Shown here piece by piece: positions 39,814 to 50,801 of a stretch of DNA of 64,000 bases. Origin of the DNA: an uncultured Pelagibacteraceae bacterium (GTDB lineage Bacteria > Pseudomonadota > Alphaproteobacteria > Pelagibacterales > Pelagibacteraceae); the NCBI GenBank assembly GCA_902587295.1, contig CACIKS010000002.1:1-64000 (forward strand), given 5' to 3'. Made by a program: the position numbers and the translations under genes. Every line of letters starts with the position of its first letter. The first letter of the stretch is position 1. Under the pieces are notes generated by a model. That model saw nothing but the letters and a program-made list of their open reading frames with translations. It ran no database searches and had not been told where the DNA came from.

Positions 39814-41379
39814 ATGGAAGATAAAAATAGAATCATAATTTTTGACACGACTATGCGTGATGGAGAGCAATCTCCGGGCGCTTCAATGAGTCTTGAAGAA
39901 AAATTACAAATTTCTCGAGTATTTGACGAATTAGGAATTGACGTAATCGAAGCAGGTTTTCCAATTGCTTCGCCCGGTGATTTTGAAGCAGTATCTGCTA
40001 TTAGCAAAATATTAAAAAAATCAGTTCCCGCAGGATTATCTAGACACACAAAAAAAGATATTGATGCTTGTTACGATGCTCTAAAATCTGCAAAAAGATT
40101 TAGAATTCATACATTTATATCTACAAGTTCATTACATATGAAACACAAATTAAACAAAACTCCTGAGCAAGTAATTGAGTCAATTAAAGAGCACGTTACA
40201 TATGCAAGAAAATTCACTGATGATGTCGAATGGTCTTGCGAAGATGGTACTAGAACTGATATGGATTTTATGTGCAAGACAGTTGAACTTGCAATTAAGT
40301 GCGGTGCTAAAACAATAAATATTCCAGATACAGTTGGTTATACAGTTCCATCAGAATTCAAAAAAATTATAGAGACTTTAAAAAATAAAGTTCCAAATAT
40401 AGATAAAGCAGTACTGTCTGTTCATTGTCACAACGATCTAGGTCTAGCAGTAGCAAATTCTTTAGCTGGAGTTTCTGCAGGTGCGAGACAAGTTGAGTGC
40501 ACAATAAATGGGATCGGTGAAAGAGCAGGTAATGCTGCTCTAGAAGAAATTGTTATGGCAATGAAAACAAGAGCTGATTTAATGCCATTTAAAACGGGCA
40601 TAAATACTAAATTAATAAGCAAAGCATCCAAAACTGTTTCAAATGCCACTGGTTTTCCAGTGCAATTTAATAAAGCAATTGTTGGAAAAAATGCTTTTGC
40701 ACATGAATCAGGCATCCATCAGGATGGTATGTTAAAAAATAGAAATACTTATGAAATTATGACACCAGAGAGCGTTGGAGTAAAAAAAACTTCTTTAGTT
40801 ATGGGTAAACACTCTGGAAGACATGCGTTTAAAGACAAACTATCAGACCTAGGTTATGCTGGTGTAACAGACGATGTAATCCAAACAGCCTTTGGAAAAT
40901 TTAAGATTTTAGCAGATAAAAAGAAACATGTTTATGATGAAGACATTATAGCTTTAGTAGATGATAGTTTAATTAAAGAAAGTAATGTAATAAATCTAAA
41001 ATCTCTAAAAGTCTTTGCTGGAACAGGGGAGCCTCAAAAAGCTGAAATGACTCTAGAAGTTTACGGTGATTTAAAAAAAGCTAGTGAAATAGGAGATGGT
41101 CCAGTAGATGCAATATTTAAGTGTATTAAAAAACTTTATCCTCATGAAGTTAAGCTGCAACTGTATCAAGTACATGCTGTAACAGAGGGAACCGATGCAC
41201 AAGCAACAGTTAGTGTAAGAATTGAGGAAAAAGGTAAAACAACTGTTGGTCAAGCAGCAGACACAGATACCTTGGTAGCATCAGCAAATGCATATTTAAA
41301 TGCTTTAAATAAAATGATTATTAAAAGAGAAAAAACTGCTCCGAAAGATTACGAGCAAGAAAGAATGAAAGGAATATAA
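39814..41379 (+). CDS. leuA: 2-isopropylmalate synthase
   Basis: A 521-residue enzyme condensing acetyl-CoA and 2-oxoisovalerate. FDTTMRDGEQSPGASMS at the N-terminus and HCHNDLGLAVANSL are family signatures, and the C-terminal LeuA regulatory domain runs from about residue 370. ATG 39814 reads MEDKNRIIIFDTT; a TTG start at 39778 would add 12 residues and is less likely. The stop abuts the mreB start. Confidence 0.95.
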   Translation: MEDKNRIIIFDTTMRDGEQSPGASMSLEEKLQISRVFDELGIDVIEAGFPIASPGDFEAVSAISKILKKSVPAGLSRHTKKDIDACYDALKSAKRFRIHTFISTSSLHMKHKLNKTPEQVIESIKEHVTYARKFTDDVEWSCEDGTRTDMDFMCKTVELAIKCGAKTINIPDTVGYTVPSEFKKIIETLKNKVPNIDKAVLSVHCHNDLGLAVANSLAGVSAGARQVECTINGIGERAGNAALEEIVMAMKTRADLMPFKTGINTKLISKASKTVSNATGFPVQFNKAIVGKNAFAHESGIHQDGMLKNRNTYEIMTPESVGVKKTSLVMGKHSGRHAFKDKLSDLGYAGVTDDVIQTAFGKFKILADKKKHVYDEDIIALVDDSLIKESNVINLKSLKVFAGTGEPQKAEMTLEVYGDLKKASEIGDGPVDAIFKCIKKLYPHEVKLQLYQVHAVTEGTDAQATVSVRIEEKGKTTVGQAADTDTLVASANAYLNALNKMIIKREKTAPKDYEQERMKGI

Positions 41380-42414
<1,035 letters not shown>

Positions 42415-42432
42415 TTTATTGTTATTTAAGCG

Positions 42433-43311
42433 ATGGCAACAAGCAGAGATGATTTTGGTATAGCTATTCGCTCTGCGTTATTGCAGAGAGGAGCAAGACA
42501 AAAATTTTCTCTTTTTGTATTAATTTTAATTTCAATTTTTATTTTTGCATTAGACAACACCAATTTAAAACCAGTTAAAGCTTTCAGAAGCTTGATTAAC
42601 GATGGAATTTATCGTATTTCAGCAGTTTCTTCATCTCCAATTAGGTTTTCATCAGCCACAAAGGATTTCTTTGTTAGACACGTATTTATTTACAAAGAAA
42701 ATGAAAAACTAAAAGATGAGATTAGGCAACTAAAAGAACTCGAATTAAATACATCTTATTTAAGAACTGAAAATAAACAGCTTCAGGAAATAGTACAATT
42801 AGATAAAAAAACATCTTTTAGAACGGTAGGAGCAAAAATAATGTTGGATAAGAATAGTCCTTATCTTAACTCTGCAATAATTAATAAAGGAACAAACTCT
42901 GGAATTAAACTTGGTATGCCAGTTTTGAGCAAAGGACATTTAGTAGGAAAAATTGTCGAGGTAAACTATATCTCTTCGAGAATATTATTGTTAAACGATC
43001 TTAATAGTAAAATTCCTGTGGTATTATCACCAACAGGTGATCAAGCAATTCTTTCAGGTATAGGTAAGTTAGATCCAAGTTTAGAATATTTACCCAAAGA
43101 TTTTAAAATTAAAGAAAACAAAAAAACTGGTTTACCTATTCAAAATGTAGTTTACACATCTGGTAAGGATGGGGTTTTGCTCTCTGGAATTTCTATCGGA
43201 GAAGCATTTGCAGAAGATGGACGTATAAAAGTAAAACTTTTTACTGATCCAAATCAAATTTTTTTAGTCAATGTAATATTAGACCAAGAAACTGATTTGG
43301 AGGCTATGTAA
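42433..43311 (+). CDS. mreC: Rod-shape protein MreC
   Basis: A 292-residue protein with an N-terminal membrane helix (FSLFVLILISIFIFAL), a coiled-coil (residues ~80-120, KENEKLKDEIRQLKELEL) and a periplasmic beta domain with VNKGTNSG/GLxxGMPV-type sequence (IINKGTNSGIKLGMPVL). It links MreB to the synthases. mreD follows after one base. Confidence 0.92.
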   Translation: MATSRDDFGIAIRSALLQRGARQKFSLFVLILISIFIFALDNTNLKPVKAFRSLINDGIYRISAVSSSPIRFSSATKDFFVRHVFIYKENEKLKDEIRQLKELELNTSYLRTENKQLQEIVQLDKKTSFRTVGAKIMLDKNSPYLNSAIINKGTNSGIKLGMPVLSKGHLVGKIVEVNYISSRILLLNDLNSKIPVVLSPTGDQAILSGIGKLDPSLEYLPKDFKIKENKKTGLPIQNVVYTSGKDGVLLSGISIGEAFAEDGRIKVKLFTDPNQIFLVNVILDQETDLEAM

Positions 43312-43312
43312 A

Positions 43313-43828
43313 ATGGCAATAAATGTTAAGACATTCAAAAATAGCTTTTTACGAACTGCCCCATTAATTTTATTAATCTATATATGTATTTCAGAATTCC
43401 ATACGCAATTTTATTATTGGAATATCTTTTCTTTCAACCTCCAATTTATAATAATTTATTATTGGATTTTGAGGGATCCTTCGATTCTAGGATATGGCTT
43501 TGTTTTTTTATCTGGAGTTATCAATGATGTGGTTTTGAGCATTCCTCTCGGGACTAGTTCTCTTTCTTTTTTGTTTGTTTCTCTGGTTGCAGCCTATGTA
43601 AGAAACGCTACAGTAAGAAGCTCTTTGTTTACAGACTGGTTTACTTTTATTGTTGCGATACTTGGCGGTAATCTACTCACATATTTTTTAATTAAAAATT
43701 TTAGCGAAATGAAAGTGGAATACATTTCAGTTTTTTACAACTCTATGTTTACATTTATACTTTATCCGGCTTTTTGGCTTATTTTTGAATTATATAAAAA
43801 AACTATATCTTTAAGGACTTATGATTAG
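43313..43828 (+). CDS. mreD: Rod-shape protein MreD
   Basis: A 171-residue polytopic membrane protein with about five helices, weakly conserved as usual for MreD. GVINDVVLSIPLGTSSLSFL near residue 75 resembles the family's G-x-x-x-D segment. Identified mainly by topology, size and position between mreC and mrdA, with which it overlaps by 8 bp. Confidence 0.85.
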   Translation: MAINVKTFKNSFLRTAPLILLIYICISEFHTQFYYWNIFSFNLQFIIIYYWILRDPSILGYGFVFLSGVINDVVLSIPLGTSSLSFLFVSLVAAYVRNATVRSSLFTDWFTFIVAILGGNLLTYFLIKNFSEMKVEYISVFYNSMFTFILYPAFWLIFELYKKTISLRTYD

Positions 43829-45755
43829 ATCAGGTGGGGAAAGTAAAATAAGATTAATAGGACGAAGAATGTTTATAATATCTGCAGCAAAAGCAGTTGT
43901 TGTTTTTGGCCTTGTTGGAAGATTAATTTCATTACAAATTAATGAAAGTAAAAAATACAAAACATTATCTGATAAAAATAGATTTAGAGAATGGAAATTT
44001 GCTTCCCCCCGTGGACTTTTTAAAGATTACTATGGTGTACAAATAGCCTCAAACAAACAAGTTTACCAGCTTCATATTGTACCAGAAAATTCGGAAAATT
44101 TAGAAGTTTTACTTTTTAGATTAAAGAATATTTTAAATTTATCTGAAAAAGAGATTTTTAAAATTAAAAAAAAGATAGGCTCCCAAAAACCGTGGGATCC
44201 AGTAATTATTTCAGATAATTTAACCTGGTCAGAGTTTTCAAGAATAAATTTATTCTTACACGAACTACAGGGAGCGGAACCAGTAGTATCCGTAGCCAGA
44301 ATTTATGATGAACCTTCTTCTGTACATATAATTGGATATGTGTCTAAAGCCAGCAAAAGGGATTTGCAAAATAAAGAATATTTAAAAAATAGAATAGCTG
44401 CAGGTACTAGAGTGGGGAAAACTGGACTAGAAAACAAGTTAGACTCCCAGGTAATTGGTGAAGTTGGATATAAAAGATATGAAGTAAATGCCTTTGGAAA
44501 AAGAATTAGAGAGGTTTCAATTGATCCTGGAAAATCAGGAAAAAATTTTACTACTACCCTAGATTTAGAAGTTCAAAAACTTTCTTCTGAACTTCTCAAG
44601 GGAAAGTCAGGATCAGTATGTGTGATGGATATTTATAGGGGAGATATTATTTCTATGGTGTCATCTCCAGTTTTTGATCCAAATAAATTTGTACACGGCA
44701 TTGATCAAAAAAGCTGGAACAATTTAATTAAGCATAGAGACAAGCCATTAATAAATAAGTCGATAGCAGGTCTTTATCCACCCGGATCTACAATTAAAAC
44801 TTTAGCTGCAATTAGCGCATTAGAAAATGATGTTTTTAACCATAAAACAGTAATTCGTTGTACAGGTTCAATTGAGCTGTACGGAGAAAAATTTCATTGT
44901 TGGAAGAAAAAAGGACACGGTTTTATGGATATGAGAGAAGGTATTAAGCAATCTTGTGATATTTATTTTTATGAAGTTGCAAGAAAATTAGGTATAGACA
45001 GATTATCAGAAACTGCTCAAAAATTTGGTTTAGGCAAAAGAGTTTTAAATGGACTGGTAGAAGAAAGAAGTGGAGTAGTTCCAAACACAAGCTGGAAGAA
45101 AAAAAATCTTGGTAAAAATTGGTATCTTGGAGAAACACTGCACGCAGGTATAGGTCAGGGATACTGGCAATCATCACCATTACAATTATGTTTGATGACG
45201 GCTCAAATTGCAAATGGTGGTTATAAAATTGAACCAAGAATTGTTTTAGATGAAAATAATAATGATAAATTTAGTGATTTAAATCAATTCATTAAAGATA
45301 AAAAAACATTTTCGGACGATGTAGTTAGCCTTTATAATTTTATTGCCAAGTTTAAATATAAAAGTCTATTCAGAAATCCAGAAAATATAAAATTTGTTCA
45401 AGACGCCCTTTTCGGAGCAACGAATGAACCAGGAGGTACATCCTATGGTTCTAGACTAACTAAAAAAAACTTTATATTTGCTGGTAAAACTGGAACATCG
45501 CAAGTAAAACGATTTACTGCAAGACAAAGAGAACTAGAAGTAAAGAATGAAGATTTACCATACGAGGACAGAGACCACGCTTTATTTGTTGCCTTTGCTC
45601 CATACGAAGACCCGCGGTATGCTATAAGTGTAGTAATAGAACATGGTGGTTCAGGAAGTAAAGCTGCGGCACCAATAGCTAAAAAAGTCATCAAAAAAGT
45701 TTTAGATAGACATCCTTTAAGAGAAACCAAAAGAGAGAATGGAGAATTAGCATAA
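43821..45755 (+). CDS. mrdA: Penicillin-binding protein 2 (elongation transpeptidase)
   Basis: A 644-residue class B PBP. It has an N-terminal membrane helix (FIISAAKAVVVFGLVGRLIS), a dimerisation domain, and a transpeptidase domain with SxxK GSTIK near residue 315, SxN-type SCD near 378 and KTG AGKTGTSQV near 555. It crosslinks lateral wall peptidoglycan with RodA as glycosyltransferase. It overlaps mreD and, by one base, rodA. Confidence 0.95.
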   Translation: MIRSGGESKIRLIGRRMFIISAAKAVVVFGLVGRLISLQINESKKYKTLSDKNRFREWKFASPRGLFKDYYGVQIASNKQVYQLHIVPENSENLEVLLFRLKNILNLSEKEIFKIKKKIGSQKPWDPVIISDNLTWSEFSRINLFLHELQGAEPVVSVARIYDEPSSVHIIGYVSKASKRDLQNKEYLKNRIAAGTRVGKTGLENKLDSQVIGEVGYKRYEVNAFGKRIREVSIDPGKSGKNFTTTLDLEVQKLSSELLKGKSGSVCVMDIYRGDIISMVSSPVFDPNKFVHGIDQKSWNNLIKHRDKPLINKSIAGLYPPGSTIKTLAAISALENDVFNHKTVIRCTGSIELYGEKFHCWKKKGHGFMDMREGIKQSCDIYFYEVARKLGIDRLSETAQKFGLGKRVLNGLVEERSGVVPNTSWKKKNLGKNWYLGETLHAGIGQGYWQSSPLQLCLMTAQIANGGYKIEPRIVLDENNNDKFSDLNQFIKDKKTFSDDVVSLYNFIAKFKYKSLFRNPENIKFVQDALFGATNEPGGTSYGSRLTKKNFIFAGKTGTSQVKRFTARQRELEVKNEDLPYEDRDHALFVAFAPYEDPRYAISVVIEHGGSGSKAAAPIAKKVIKKVLDRHPLRETKRENGELA

Positions 45756-46879
45756 TGTTTAAGCAAGGATCAATCCATTCACACTTAAGTTTAAGAGATA
45801 AAATATTTTCGTTAGATCTAGTTTTAGTTTCTTGCATTTTAATACTTGGTATAATCAGTTTCTTTGCAATGTATTCTACAGACGGAGGTGAATTTGCTTA
45901 TCACACCAAGAGTCATATCGTAAGATTTTTTGTATTTTTCTTTTTATTTATTATAGTTTCTTTCTTTAAAGCAAATTTTTGGTATACATGGAGCACTGGA
46001 ATTTACTTAGCTTTTCTTACTTTATTGGTGCTCGTCCAGTTGTTTGGTTTGACTGCCTCAGGGTCACAAAGATGGTTAAATCTTTATTTTCTAAATATTC
46101 AACCCTCAGAATTAATGAAGATAGGCTTAATTTTATTTTTGGCAAAATATTATCACCGGATCTCTTCTGGTGACGTAAATAGGTTTAAGTTTTTATTAAG
46201 CCCAATCATTGCATTGATGCTGCCAGTTTTTATGGTTCTTACTCAACCTGATCTTGGAACAGCATTTTTAATTGGAGCTGGGGGAATAGTCGTAATTTGG
46301 CTTGCAGGAGTCCAAATGAAATATTTTGCTTATCTTGGAGGAATTTTTTTAGCAATCACCCCTATTGCAATCTCTTTTTTAAAACCTTATCAGAAATCTA
46401 GAATTTTAACTTTCCTTGATCCAACTAGGGATCCTCTTGGGGCAGGGTATCAAATTACTCAATCCAAAATTGCTATTGGCTCTGGAGGATTATTTGGTAA
46501 AGGTTTTTTAAATGGATCACAAAGCTATCTAGATTATTTACCTGAAAAACATACAGATTTTATATTTACATTATTTTCTGAAGAGTTTGGGTTTTTTGGC
46601 TCGTGTATAGTTTTATTACTTTATATTTTAATTACTTGGAGAATAGTTTCTATCGGAAATATGCTTAGAGATACTTTTGGTAAGTTATTCTGTTACAGTT
46701 TTGCAACAGCTTTTTTTCTATATGTTGCTGTCAATATGGGTATGGTTTTAGGTTTGATACCCATTGTGGGCGCCCCTTTACCCATACTGTCATATGGCGG
46801 CTCTTCAATGATGGCAATGATGTTCGGATTGGGTATTGTAATGAGTTGTCGGATACATAAAGACGAGCACATTGGTTAA
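45755..46879 (+). CDS. rodA: Elongation glycosyltransferase RodA (SEDS)
   Basis: A 374-residue SEDS protein with ~10 membrane helices. GSQRWLNLYFLNIQPSELMK and LPEKHTDFIFTLFSEEFG are SEDS hallmarks, followed by GAPLPILSYGGSSM. It pairs with the PBP2 encoded just upstream. Last gene of the mreBCD-mrdA-rodA unit. Confidence 0.95.
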   Translation: MFKQGSIHSHLSLRDKIFSLDLVLVSCILILGIISFFAMYSTDGGEFAYHTKSHIVRFFVFFFLFIIVSFFKANFWYTWSTGIYLAFLTLLVLVQLFGLTASGSQRWLNLYFLNIQPSELMKIGLILFLAKYYHRISSGDVNRFKFLLSPIIALMLPVFMVLTQPDLGTAFLIGAGGIVVIWLAGVQMKYFAYLGGIFLAITPIAISFLKPYQKSRILTFLDPTRDPLGAGYQITQSKIAIGSGGLFGKGFLNGSQSYLDYLPEKHTDFIFTLFSEEFGFFGSCIVLLLYILITWRIVSIGNMLRDTFGKLFCYSFATAFFLYVAVNMGMVLGLIPIVGAPLPILSYGGSSMMAMMFGLGIVMSCRIHKDEHIG

Positions 46880-46961
46880 TACAACTTTTAGTATGCTTTT
46901 TTCATAAAAAAATATCAATTCAGAGGTTGCATTATCGTTAATAATTTGCTTCAATTCAATT

Positions 46962-47435
46962 ATGTTTGGATCCAAAAAACAGACCGCACCAAGACCGCTA
47001 AATGATAGCGGAAGATCTTTGATTAGTGAAACTTTTTCACTTGAAGGAACATTAAGAACTTCTGGCGCGATAGACATTGCTGGATTAGTTAAAGGTGCAG
47101 TGTACACAAATGATTTAATCATAAAGGAGACTGGATCAGTAATTGGACCAGTAGAAACAGATAGAATTGAAATTTACGGACATCTAGAAGGAAAAGTTGT
47201 GGCGAAGACAATTGTAATTGGAAATACAGCAGTTGTTAAAGGGGATATTTTATTTAGCGAAACTCTAAAAACAGAAGAAGGCGCAGATATCGCTGGCTAT
47301 TTGAAAAAGACAGAGAGTACGAGTCTTGAAGCAGCTCAAGATGAATTTAAATTAGATTCTATTGAGACAAAAGATAAAGACAAAGATAAAGATAAGGCTA
47401 AAAAAGGCAGACCAAAAATAGTTGCAAGCAACTAG
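46962..47435 (+). CDS. Bactofilin
   Basis: A 157-residue cytoskeletal polymer protein. The central right-handed beta-helix has the six-residue-turn pattern, as in GTLRTSGAIDIAGLVKGAVY and EIYGHLEGKVVAKTIVIG. A disordered tail is rich in KD repeats (KDKDKDKDKAKKGRPK). Bactofilins scaffold wall enzymes and cell curvature; SAR11 cells are curved rods. Located directly after the elongasome genes, 82 bp downstream. Confidence 0.92.
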   Translation: MFGSKKQTAPRPLNDSGRSLISETFSLEGTLRTSGAIDIAGLVKGAVYTNDLIIKETGSVIGPVETDRIEIYGHLEGKVVAKTIVIGNTAVVKGDILFSETLKTEEGADIAGYLKKTESTSLEAAQDEFKLDSIETKDKDKDKDKAKKGRPKIVASN

Positions 47436-47493
47436 TTCTAAGCAGTACAATCTAACACAGTTTAATCTAAAAAATTTTAAGTTAAAATGATTT

Positions 47494-48741
47494 ATGTCTT
47501 CGGATAAAGTTTCTTCTGTAGGGATAGTTGGGTGCGGTATTCAAGGAGTATGTATTGGTCTACAGCTATTAAAAAAAAATATTCCAACAACAATATTTGA
47601 TCGAGAAGAACCCGGCTCAATGGCATCCTACGGTAATGCTGGACATTTTTCACCTTATGCAGTTCTACAATTAAATAGACCTGATATACTTTACGATGTT
47701 CCTAAAATGTTATTTAGTTCTAATGGACCTTTGGCCTTACGCTGGAACTATATTCCTAAGATGCTTCCCTGGATACTGGGATATTTAAAAAATTGTAATC
47801 AGAAATCAATGATGCATACAGCAAAAAATATGCATCAAATTTTAAATCTTTCAATGGAAGCTTATGAGGAAATTTTCCAAGAGATTGATACAACAAATTT
47901 AGTCGATCAAAAAGGAATAATATACATTTGGACAAATAAAAATATGAAAAGTAGAAATTTAGAAATTAAAGTAAGAGATGAATTAGGTGTAAAACAAAAA
48001 ATACTTACAGTTAAAGAAATATTAGATTTAGAACCAAATTTAAAACCAGTTTTTGATGGTGGCTGCTATTATGACTACGCTTATCATGCGAGAGATCCTC
48101 ATAAAATATTAAAAAAGATATTTGATTTGTTTATTAGTAAAGGAGGAAAGTTTATTAAAGAAGACGTAAATTCTATTAAACAACTTCAAGAAAACGAAAC
48201 GCTTATTAAAACTGACACAAGAGAATATAAATTTGAAAAATCCGTTATTGCTTGTGGTGCTTACTCAAAAAAATTGACAGATCAACTTGGTGAAAATATA
48301 CCGCTTGATACAGAGAGGGGATACCACGTTCACTTCAAGGGTATGGAAAATTTAATTAAAAGACCTGTTATTTTTCTAGACCGAGGTTTTGGTATGACAC
48401 CAATGAATCAAGGATTAAGAGCTGTCGGGACCGTTGAGCTTGGGGGTTTAAAAAATCCTTTATCCAAAAAAAGAATTAATTATGTCGTTAATTGTGCCAA
48501 AGAACTTTTACCACAATTAAATGATCATCAAGATGAGTGGTTGGGTTTTAGGCCGACATTACCAGATTTTCTTCCAGTAATTGGACCATCAAAGAATAAT
48601 AAAAATATTATCTATGCTTTTGGACATCAACATTTGGGATGGACGTTGGGAGCAATAACTGGAAAAATAGTTTCTGGAATTCTTTCTAATGAAAAAACAA
48701 ATTTAGATTTATCTGCCTATAGTTCGTCGAGGTTTAACTAA
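47494..48741 (+). CDS. FAD-dependent D-amino-acid dehydrogenase (DadA-like)
   Basis: A 415-residue DAO-fold oxidoreductase with N-terminal dinucleotide motif VGIVGCGIQGVCIGLQLLKK. SYGNAGHFSPY matches the DadA FAD-binding segment, and the C-terminus has FGHQHLGWTLGAITGK. It probably oxidises a D-amino acid or related amine in the inner membrane or cytoplasm; the substrate cannot be told. The next gene, a D-2-hydroxyacid dehydrogenase, starts at its stop, suggesting a shared catabolic step. Confidence 0.86.
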   Translation: MSSDKVSSVGIVGCGIQGVCIGLQLLKKNIPTTIFDREEPGSMASYGNAGHFSPYAVLQLNRPDILYDVPKMLFSSNGPLALRWNYIPKMLPWILGYLKNCNQKSMMHTAKNMHQILNLSMEAYEEIFQEIDTTNLVDQKGIIYIWTNKNMKSRNLEIKVRDELGVKQKILTVKEILDLEPNLKPVFDGGCYYDYAYHARDPHKILKKIFDLFISKGGKFIKEDVNSIKQLQENETLIKTDTREYKFEKSVIACGAYSKKLTDQLGENIPLDTERGYHVHFKGMENLIKRPVIFLDRGFGMTPMNQGLRAVGTVELGGLKNPLSKKRINYVVNCAKELLPQLNDHQDEWLGFRPTLPDFLPVIGPSKNNKNIIYAFGHQHLGWTLGAITGKIVSGILSNEKTNLDLSAYSSSRFN

Positions 48742-49692
48742 ATGATCAAAGTCGCAGTGCTGGATGATTATCAAAATATTTTTAAAGAATTTATTGATAT
48801 TAGTCAGCACAAAGAAAAGTTTGAATTCAAAATCTTTACAAAACCTTTTGAAAATGAGGATGAAGCGATATTAGAGCTAGAGGGTTTTGAGGCTATTTTA
48901 GCAATGAGAGAAAGGACACAAATTTCTAAGAAACTTATATCTGGTATGAGAAATCTTAAATTTATAATGACAAGCGGGATGAGAAATAAGGCAATAGATT
49001 TAGATGAAGCAAAGAAGAGAAAAATTATTGTTTGTGGAACTGAAATCAACTCTAATCCAACTGCTGAAATAACCTGGACCTTAATATTAGGACTTATGAG
49101 AAATGTCAGACAGGAGATAGATAATATGTTTCAAGGGTATTGGCAAAGTACAATCGGTTTGGAATTAAAAGGTAAAATATTAGGTATAATTGGTTTAGGA
49201 AAAATTGGATCCCAAGTAGCAAAAATTGGCCAAGCGTTTGGTATGCAAGTCGTAGCTTGGAGTGAAAATTTGGATTTAAATTTGTCAGAAAAAATGGGAG
49301 TTTTACCTATGACCAAAGATGAATTGTTAAAACAATCCGATATTATTTCTTTGCACGTAGTATTTGGGGATAGATATAAAAACTTAATTAGTAAAAAAGA
49401 ATTTGATATGATGAAAAAAACTTCCTTTTTGATCAATACTTCTAGAGGGCCCATTGTAAACGAAAAAGATTTAGTCAAAGCGTTAGAGGACGATAATATT
49501 GCCGGAGCTGGTTTGGATGTTTATGACATTGAGCCGCTGGCACAGGATCATAAACTTAGATTTTTACCCAATGCTTTTTTATTGCCTCACTTGGGATATG
49601 TAACTGAGGAGAATTATTCTAAATTTTATAGTCAGATGATTGAAAACCTAGAGTCGTGTTTAGAAGGTAAACCAAAAAGAGTATTAAGTTAA
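48742..49692 (+). CDS. D-2-hydroxyacid dehydrogenase, NAD-dependent
   Basis: A 316-residue enzyme of the phosphoglycerate/glyoxylate reductase superfamily. The Rossmann loop GIIGLGKIGSQVAK is near residue 147. The catalytic Arg lies in NTSRGPIVNE, Glu in YDIEPLAQ and His in LLPHLGYVTEENY. SerA is unlikely because the ACT domain is absent and the length is short. It starts directly at the stop of the DadA-like gene. Confidence 0.88.
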   Translation: MIKVAVLDDYQNIFKEFIDISQHKEKFEFKIFTKPFENEDEAILELEGFEAILAMRERTQISKKLISGMRNLKFIMTSGMRNKAIDLDEAKKRKIIVCGTEINSNPTAEITWTLILGLMRNVRQEIDNMFQGYWQSTIGLELKGKILGIIGLGKIGSQVAKIGQAFGMQVVAWSENLDLNLSEKMGVLPMTKDELLKQSDIISLHVVFGDRYKNLISKKEFDMMKKTSFLINTSRGPIVNEKDLVKALEDDNIAGAGLDVYDIEPLAQDHKLRFLPNAFLLPHLGYVTEENYSKFYSQMIENLESCLEGKPKRVLS

Positions 49693-49855
49693 GAATTACT
49701 CATTTCGACCTCAAAGTTTCAGGTGTTTAATTTCAAAATAATAAGGAAAATCAATACTTTTTAAAGACATCAATTTCTAGTTGTATTAAACTGCATTATT
49801 TCTGTATATTTAGCAAAAAGTTTGTGATTGATTCGTTTAGGGGACGAGTTTTTTT

Positions 49856-50236
49856 ATGGGAAGTATGAGAGTATTATTATTAATAATTTTTGGAATGTTA
49901 TTAACAGGCTGTTATACAAGCTCTTTAACAGTCGTTGGTCCAGCTACGGGTATAGCATCAGGTAAACTTACTGAAACTGCAGCATCACAATCAATTAATT
50001 ATGTAGTTAAGAAACAAACTGGCAAAGCTCCTATCGAATACATTTTAAGCAAAAATCAAATTGATAAAGTTGAGACTGCTAAAGACAAAGTAAATCCTTG
50101 TGCTAAAAATAAAGAGTTTTGCTCAATTGTAAAAAACAGAGTAAAAAAAGTACAAAAACAACTTATGGGTATAAATTTACAAGCAAGAATAGAAAAAACA
50201 CATAAGCAAGTATTCTCCAAACCTACGAATAATTAA
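49856..50236 (+). CDS. Small lipoprotein, tandem paralogue 1
   Basis: About 126 residues, with signal peptide and lipobox LTGC (Cys19 from ATG 49856; a start at ATG 49865 is equally possible). After a short Ser/Thr stretch the sequence reads YVVKKQTGKAPIEYI, which is shared with the lipoprotein at 50342. Function unknown. The preceding 163 bp shows no gene or recognised signal. Confidence 0.7.
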   Translation: MGSMRVLLLIIFGMLLTGCYTSSLTVVGPATGIASGKLTETAASQSINYVVKKQTGKAPIEYILSKNQIDKVETAKDKVNPCAKNKEFCSIVKNRVKKVQKQLMGINLQARIEKTHKQVFSKPTNN

Positions 50237-50264
50237 TTAATAGTTAAACACAACTTTAAGTTTA

Positions 50265-50278
50265 TGTTTCACGTGAAC
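50265..50278. promoter_or_regulatory. parS-like palindrome (TGTTTCACGTGAAC)
   Basis: The 10-bp perfect palindrome TTCACGTGAA lies inside a 14-base match to the 16-base parS consensus, in the intergenic gap between two lipoprotein genes. A second inverted repeat, GTGAAC-CTT-GTTCAC, overlaps it (50273-50287). Chromosomal parS sites bound by ParB usually lie near the origin. No parA or parB is in this window. Confidence 0.45.
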
Positions 50279-50341
50279 CTTGTTCACTTTTGACAAACTA
50301 ATCACTTTTAAAATCCTCAACTTATGCTATGTCAATTCAGT

Positions 50342-50752
50342 ATGAAAAAATTAATTGGACTTTTAACAATACTTTTTTTGTTGCCAGGATGTTATCAAAC
50401 ATCAATTTCACCAATGATGGTTGCTGGACCGATAGCGGGTGCATCTCAAGGTAGATTGGTTTCCTCGGCATTATCTACAGGATTTAATTATGTGGTTAAA
50501 GAGGAAACTGGAAAATTTCCTTACCAGCACATAGTAAAAAGGGAGACAGAGAAAATTGTTAATAAAGTCGTTTCGGTTGAAAAGACAATTATTAAAGCCT
50601 CAAAAGATATCAAATCCAAATTAGATCAATCCCCTAAAGTAAAGAGTAAGGCAGTAAATCTATACAATTCAGTGACCAAAATTAAAAAAATAGCTAAAGA
50701 AACCTTCGTAGCTAATAAGCCTCGTTATTCTTATTTGATAACAGAAAAATAG
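50342..50752 (+). CDS. Small lipoprotein, tandem paralogue 2
   Basis: About 136 residues from ATG 50342 (MKKLIGLLTILFLLPGC). Lipobox LPGC. The mature part repeats the paralogue pattern: GPIAGASQGRL, then NYVVKEETGKFPYQHI. A Lys-rich helical C-terminus follows. A start at 50324 would add six residues and weaken the signal peptide. Function unknown; together with the gene at 49856 it looks like a tandem duplication. Confidence 0.72.
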   Translation: MKKLIGLLTILFLLPGCYQTSISPMMVAGPIAGASQGRLVSSALSTGFNYVVKEETGKFPYQHIVKRETEKIVNKVVSVEKTIIKASKDIKSKLDQSPKVKSKAVNLYNSVTKIKKIAKETFVANKPRYSYLITEK

Positions 50753-50801
50753 ACCTATTTTAATCATTTAAATCTTCCTTTAGTTATCATATTCTTTAAA
50801 T

